From Lineolata rhizophorae (taxonomy: Eukaryota > Ascomycota > Dothideomycetes > Lineolatales > Lineolataceae), in the NCBI GenBank assembly GCA_010093515.1, contig MU001670.1, positions 1,139,907 to 1,203,906 on the forward strand: 64,000 bases of DNA. The letters are read 5' to 3'. A model generated the notes under the pieces. The model saw only the letters and a list, made by a program, of their open reading frames with translations. It made no database searches and had not been told where the DNA came from. The position numbers and the translations under genes are program-made. The first letter of the stretch is position 1, and every line of letters begins with the position of its first letter. This document shows positions 59,801-64,000 of this stretch, piece after piece.

Positions 59801-61964
59801 CGGCCAAGCGACGGACGAGCAGCAACAGGCTCCGGAACCTCCGAAACACACTGACATGCCGCCGCCGAAGCTTCCTGCATCAGCCACGTGGAATGGGTCC
59901 CTGGGCAAGAGTCCCAGCCCGACGACGAAGTCGCGGCCGTCGCTTGACGCAAGACGGAGGAAGCCATCGATGACGGGCCTAGCGAGTGACACGGAGGGCG
60001 AGGCCCAGTCCCAAGGGCGCGGGCCTTCGCGGACGACCAATTCACTTCTTTCTCGCTTAGGACAGCATGAACGCCAAACTGGCAACGCGCGGTCAGCGTC
60101 CGGTTCGGCTGCGCCAGATCGGATTGCAGCCCAAAAGTCAGCCGCCACAGAACGTGACCTGGCGTACGAGAAAGAGATGAAGGACATTCGGTCCGCTGAT
60201 GCGGAGATGAAGACACTATGTTCAACAAAGCGAAATTTGGAGCGCGAAGCAAAGGAACTTGACTTGCTGCGGTCTCGAGCGCGGCCGAATAGCGGCGTCA
60301 CGCCTGCGCAAGCTATCGCGCGCGCTAACCTCAACATGTTCGAACGCGGTGAAATTGTTGATTATGAAGAAGCTGGTGTGTTCTTCTGCGGCACAAAGGA
60401 TGCAAAGAAGGTCAACGGCGATATGAAGGAAGGGGCCTACAACTTCGGGTATGACGATGAACGAGGCGACTACAATATCGTGATGGGTGACCACCTCGCC
60501 TATCGGTATGAAGTGGTGTCTATTCTAGGTAAGGGCAGCTTCGGACAGGTGGTCAAGTGCATCGATCACAAGCTAGGCAAACTTGTGGCGATCAAGATCA
60601 TTCGGAACAAGAAGCGTTTCCATCATCAAGCTTTGATCGAAGTCAACATTCTCCAGAAGATCCGCGACTGGGATCCGCGAAACCAGCACTCAATGATCCG
60701 CTTCACGCAGAGCTTCTATTTCCGACAGCACCTGTGCATATCCACTGAGCTTCTGGGTATGAACTTGTACGAGTTCATTAAGGTGCACGAATTCCGCGGC
60801 TTCTCCTTGGATCTCATTCGCCGTTTCGCCAAGCAGATCCTTTCGTCTCTGGTCCTTCTGAAGAGCAAGAATGTCATCCACTGCGATTTGAAGCCGGAAA
60901 ACATACTTATTTGCCACCCTCATTCGTCCGAAATCAAGGTCATCGATTTTGGGTCGAGCTGCTTCGTCAACGAAAAGGTGTACACTTACATCCAGTCTCG
61001 TTTCTATCGGTCTCCTGAAGTAATTATGGGCATTGAATACGGCCTGCCCATTGACATTTGGAGCTTTGGCTGCATCTTGGCCGAATTGTTCACAGGTTAC
61101 CCGATCTTCCCGGGTGAGAACGAGCAGGAGCAGCTTGCGTGCATAATGGAGATCTTCGGCCCGCCAAGCCGCGACCTTGTTGAGACAGCGGACCGCAAGA
61201 AGCTCTTCTTCGACTCCAACGGAAAGCCTCGGGTTACTGTCTCGCCTAAAGGCCGCCGTCGTCGGCCAAGCTCGAAGACACTTAATCAAGCTCTCAAGTG
61301 TGATGACCCGGCCTTCCTCGATTTTCTTTCGCGCTGCTTGCGCTGGGATCCAGCGATCCGGCTCAAGCCGGATGAAGCTCTTCAGCACGACTTTATCACC
61401 GGCAAACGCACGCCTGGTGGCTTGTCCAACAGCTCGACTGCAAACGCGGTGCCGCGGCCGCGTGCGCCAACCGCTTCTTCCGCCGCCAAGCGTGTCGCTA
61501 CGAACTCTTCTACCGTTGGTCACAGCCAGACCTCCTCCACGGCGCAGACGCCCCAGCGAGGGACCACCGCACGCCCGTTGCCCGAGCCGCCCAGCACCGC
61601 AATCAAATCGAGCGCCTCTCCCATCAAGCCATCTGGAGGCAGCAACGTTACGGGTGGGCCTCGCAGGCACTCGACGGTCAATGGTCTACCAACAACCAAC
61701 GCCTCAGGCGTCAAGCGCACGTCGAACGGCCTAGCGGCGACTAGTGCAGCCGCGAGTACTGGGAGTGCGTTGCCGCGGGTGGCGCAGAGGAGTGTGAGCA
61801 ATCGGTCAGATCATTTGGGGGCATCGGCCGCGATGACTTCGTCGGCGGCCGCAGCAGCAGCTTTGGTGAGTTTTATGAGTATCTACTTATTTCAATCCTG
61901 CATGTGGCATGGAACGGATCTATTCTAACGAGCAATCTTGGTGTAGAAGAACAGTAGGCAGTGA
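56815..61964 (+). CDS. POM1: Pom1-like DYRK-family protein kinase
   Basis: Model of four exons (56815-56878, 57108-57279, 57449-61865, 61947-61964), 1556 residues. The two 5' exons are inferred from matching phases, a GTGCTAAC branch site and basic coding sequence (RKRFQRSENTPRQPT); the last exon adds only KNSRQ. About 1080 residues of Ser/Pro-rich disordered sequence precede the kinase domain (about 1099-1394): LGKGSFG loop, K1128 (VAIKII), HCDLKPEN with D1225, DFGSS, and the DYRK activation-loop YxY (Y1257-T-Y1259). DYRKs autophosphorylate the second Tyr and then act on Ser/Thr. In fission yeast, Pom1 forms gradients from cell ends and controls polarity, septum placement and mitotic timing. 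Here the role is inferred from orthology. Confidence 0.9.
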
Positions 61965-64000
61965 CGAGCGAAAGCATGATAGATGACCCGTAGAAACACC
62001 GCGAAGCACATCACGAGCCAAATCGCTTTTTGGTGTACCTGGAACTAGACCGATTTGCGAAGAAGAGGCTGGCACCGTTATGGATAGAGTCGCATGTCCT
62101 GTTGGGTCGGTCTCACTGGCCTGATTCTTGCACGTTCCCCACTTTTGCAGGGGCCCGACCAGACCCGTGTGACACGCGTTTTGCTATGTTCTGGCGTTTT
62201 CGGATATCCCCTTGTATGGTCTTTTGTAGTACTTTTACCTTACAGAAACCACTACGTGCATGTACTTTTCTTCTCTTTTCTTCTTAATGGTAGGCAGGCC
62301 TGCCTGCCACTGAAAGAAGCGCTTAAGACATGATTTCTTTGATCTGCATCACTGTTGGAGGTGTTGTCCTTTTTTGTTTTCTTGCGTTTGCTTCGCGTTT
62401 CTGTGACTAGTATGGAATGAATTAAGGGATGAGAAATTTCGGATGAAGGCCGCCTTCTACCAGGAAGATGGTTGATTGAAAGACTTGGAGGTTTTGCTGG
62501 CGTGGTGGTAGTGGAACTTTTGGCCTTGTTCCTCGTTCGCTCTGGACTCTCAGGTAGCTGGACGGGTTCCTGGTCAATGTTTGTACGACGTGGAGAGAGA
62601 TGGGACGTGTCGACGGTATTTGAGTTCGATGGGCGCCGAGAAGGACCCGTTGGGTGAGCATCTTCCTAGCTCGTGTTCTCAAACTGTATTGTCTGCTTCG
62701 TGCTTTTTTGCTTGTCATGCTCCTCTTGTTACGCCTTTTGGACTTTAGTACTTGGGACTCCTGTTCTGAGGACAAGCGGTTTAGTTGGAGTCAAAGTTGA
62801 GCAGCTGTTCCTCGTATGATTGTGCGCTTTTCGCGTGAATGAGGAGGTGAGAGGATGAGTGGTCAGTGGTGCAATGCAAGGCCAAGAAAAGAGAGCTGTG
62901 CCTCTAACGACGCTGAGAATAGAAGATATCCACCACGTGTTTTTGCCCGGCTGCAGCACGGCATCGGTTTTTCGTTTGTTCCTATTCCCCATGCACGCGT
63001 GGGTTGTTTCTTCGTTGCGCATGGCTCGACATTTTGATAGTTTAGGCATTGTTCGTATTATCCATTAATAATTGGAGAAAGTTCAAATGGTATTCAGCAT
63101 AGGACAGCACTTCCACGCATTAAGTTAAGCAAGCCATGCCTGCTCTCATTTTGAAAAAGAACCAGCCCATTTACTAAGATGGGCTACGGAATACAGATCG
63201 AAAGTTCACACGAACTTTCTATCTTTATCTAGCAACAAAGTAGTTGTAATATCGCGCACAAGTGTAATCTTCTTTAACGTGCTGCAGTGTCAAGAAAATT
63301 TCGTCGGTATAACATGAATTCAAAGAACAGCTTTAGATTTGGAATAGTAATAGCACACAAAAGCAAACGGCTCTATGAAGATTTAGATATGATCGAAAGG
63401 CACAACCATTCACAGCTATAACCGACGATATACTACACTAGAGGTCGTCAATTAACCGGGGTCGCTATCAAACAAACGCTAGCAGCGACTTTAAGATCCT
63501 CTTATGTGGCAATTTAGCATTATGCAATTAATAGCACCTCAGTATATAGTGCCGGATAAATTGCAATATTTTACCATGAGCTTTCCAAAATAAAATAAAA
63601 TAACCACACTACTTTTAAACTAGCATATACTGCAAAAAAAAAAAAAGTTTTTATAATGCTAGAATCAATGCAGATAGATGCAGAAATCACAAGAAAGTTA
63701 GAAGTCTCAAGTATAAAAATTCGATAACGTCATTTAGAGGTGTTCGTCCTCTTTGAAACTGCGGAGCACTCAATAGTATCATTTAAAGACTGAGTATATC
63801 AGGACCTTCATACACTTTTCAGATATGATGGGCTTCTTTAACTGAAGAAACCATCATATGATACAGTTATTGGTTGTAGTAACCATGCGAATCAAGAAAC
63901 GAAGTTAGAAGTGTCAAATCGTATTACACACGCCACCTAATCTCGAACCACCCCATTCTACTCGCAAGCCAGCATGAACAATGACATCACATAAGTATTC
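61965..64000. other. POM1 3' flank and AT-rich terminal region
   Basis: The first kilobase probably contains the POM1 3' UTR and ordinary spacer. From about 63050 to the window end the sequence is visibly AT-rich, with A/T homopolymers (A-run near 63635) and a short hairpin (AGCCCAT/ATGGGCT, 63164-63185). No coding frame or transposon hallmark is recognised. Confidence 0.5.

Noticed and set aside
60690-61670. 326-codon frame on the - strand
   Set aside because: It is antisense to the POM1 kinase domain.
62422-62775. 117-codon - strand frame
   Set aside because: It lies in the 3' flank of POM1 and is basic and low-information, without recognisable similarity.
1-64000. Transposons or virus-like elements
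   Set aside because: No reverse transcriptase, integrase, transposase or capsid motifs and no long terminal repeats were recognised by reading. Strongly decayed remnants in the AT-rich spacers cannot be excluded.

Overview
The window is nuclear DNA of a filamentous ascomycete (Pezizomycotina-type). Genes carry short GT-AG introns, mostly 53-120 nt and often with CTAAC-like branch sites. Recognisable proteins are ascomycete orthologues, and intergenic spacers are long, up to 5.4 kb. No rRNA, tRNA, CRISPR array or intact mobile element was found. I assembled the spliced models by hand from splice signals, frame consistency and family motifs. Residue numbers refer to those models.

Layout. 0.7-3.8 kb: a mitochondrial PPR-like factor (-) and LSM3 (+) share a 232-bp divergent promoter. 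6.1-8.2 kb: a proline-rich transglutaminase-like protein (+). 10.8-13.4 kb: a Zn2Cys6 protein (-), separated by a 5.4-kb GC-rich gene-free stretch from a B-type mitotic cyclin (18.8-21.2 kb, +). 23.8-25.6 kb: an MFS transporter (+), isolated by spacers of 1.3-2.5 kb. 26.9-30.4 kb: a YML020W-like alpha/beta-hydrolase ending in SKL (-), divergent from SPB1 (30.9-33.7 kb, +). Just downstream of SPB1 lies a decayed tandem array with units of about 150-192 bp (34.0-34.8 kb). 35.3-37.7 kb: 6-phosphofructo-2-kinase (-), divergent from TOM40 (38.7-40.0 kb, +), which lies tail-to-tail with TOM22 (41.1-41.6 kb, -). 41.6-45.7 kb: 4 kb with no recognisable gene, then a small unknown protein (45.7-46.4 kb, +). 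47.1-50.6 kb: a GTPBP1/2-type GTPase (-), divergent from RPA3 (+). 51.5-53.5 kb: an 11-exon YGR210C/OBG-type GTPase (+), tail-to-tail with a Pex23/PEX28-32-family peroxin (53.7-55.6 kb, -). 56.8-62.0 kb: a Pom1/DYRK kinase (+). The last 2 kb is 3' flank and AT-rich DNA.

Most genes are housekeeping: mitochondrial import and expression (PPR protein, TOM40, TOM22), ribosome and RNA work (LSM3, SPB1, two GTPases), cell cycle and polarity (B cyclin, Pom1, RPA3), peroxisome (PEX28-32 family, SKL hydrolase) and glycolytic control (PFK2). I see no new defence or biosynthetic system. The best leads are the TOM40-TOM22 pair, the PFK2 whose bisphosphatase histidine is alanine, the 10-nt microexon, the SKL-tailed hydrolase, the Zn-cluster protein with a C-terminal cluster, and the degenerate array.
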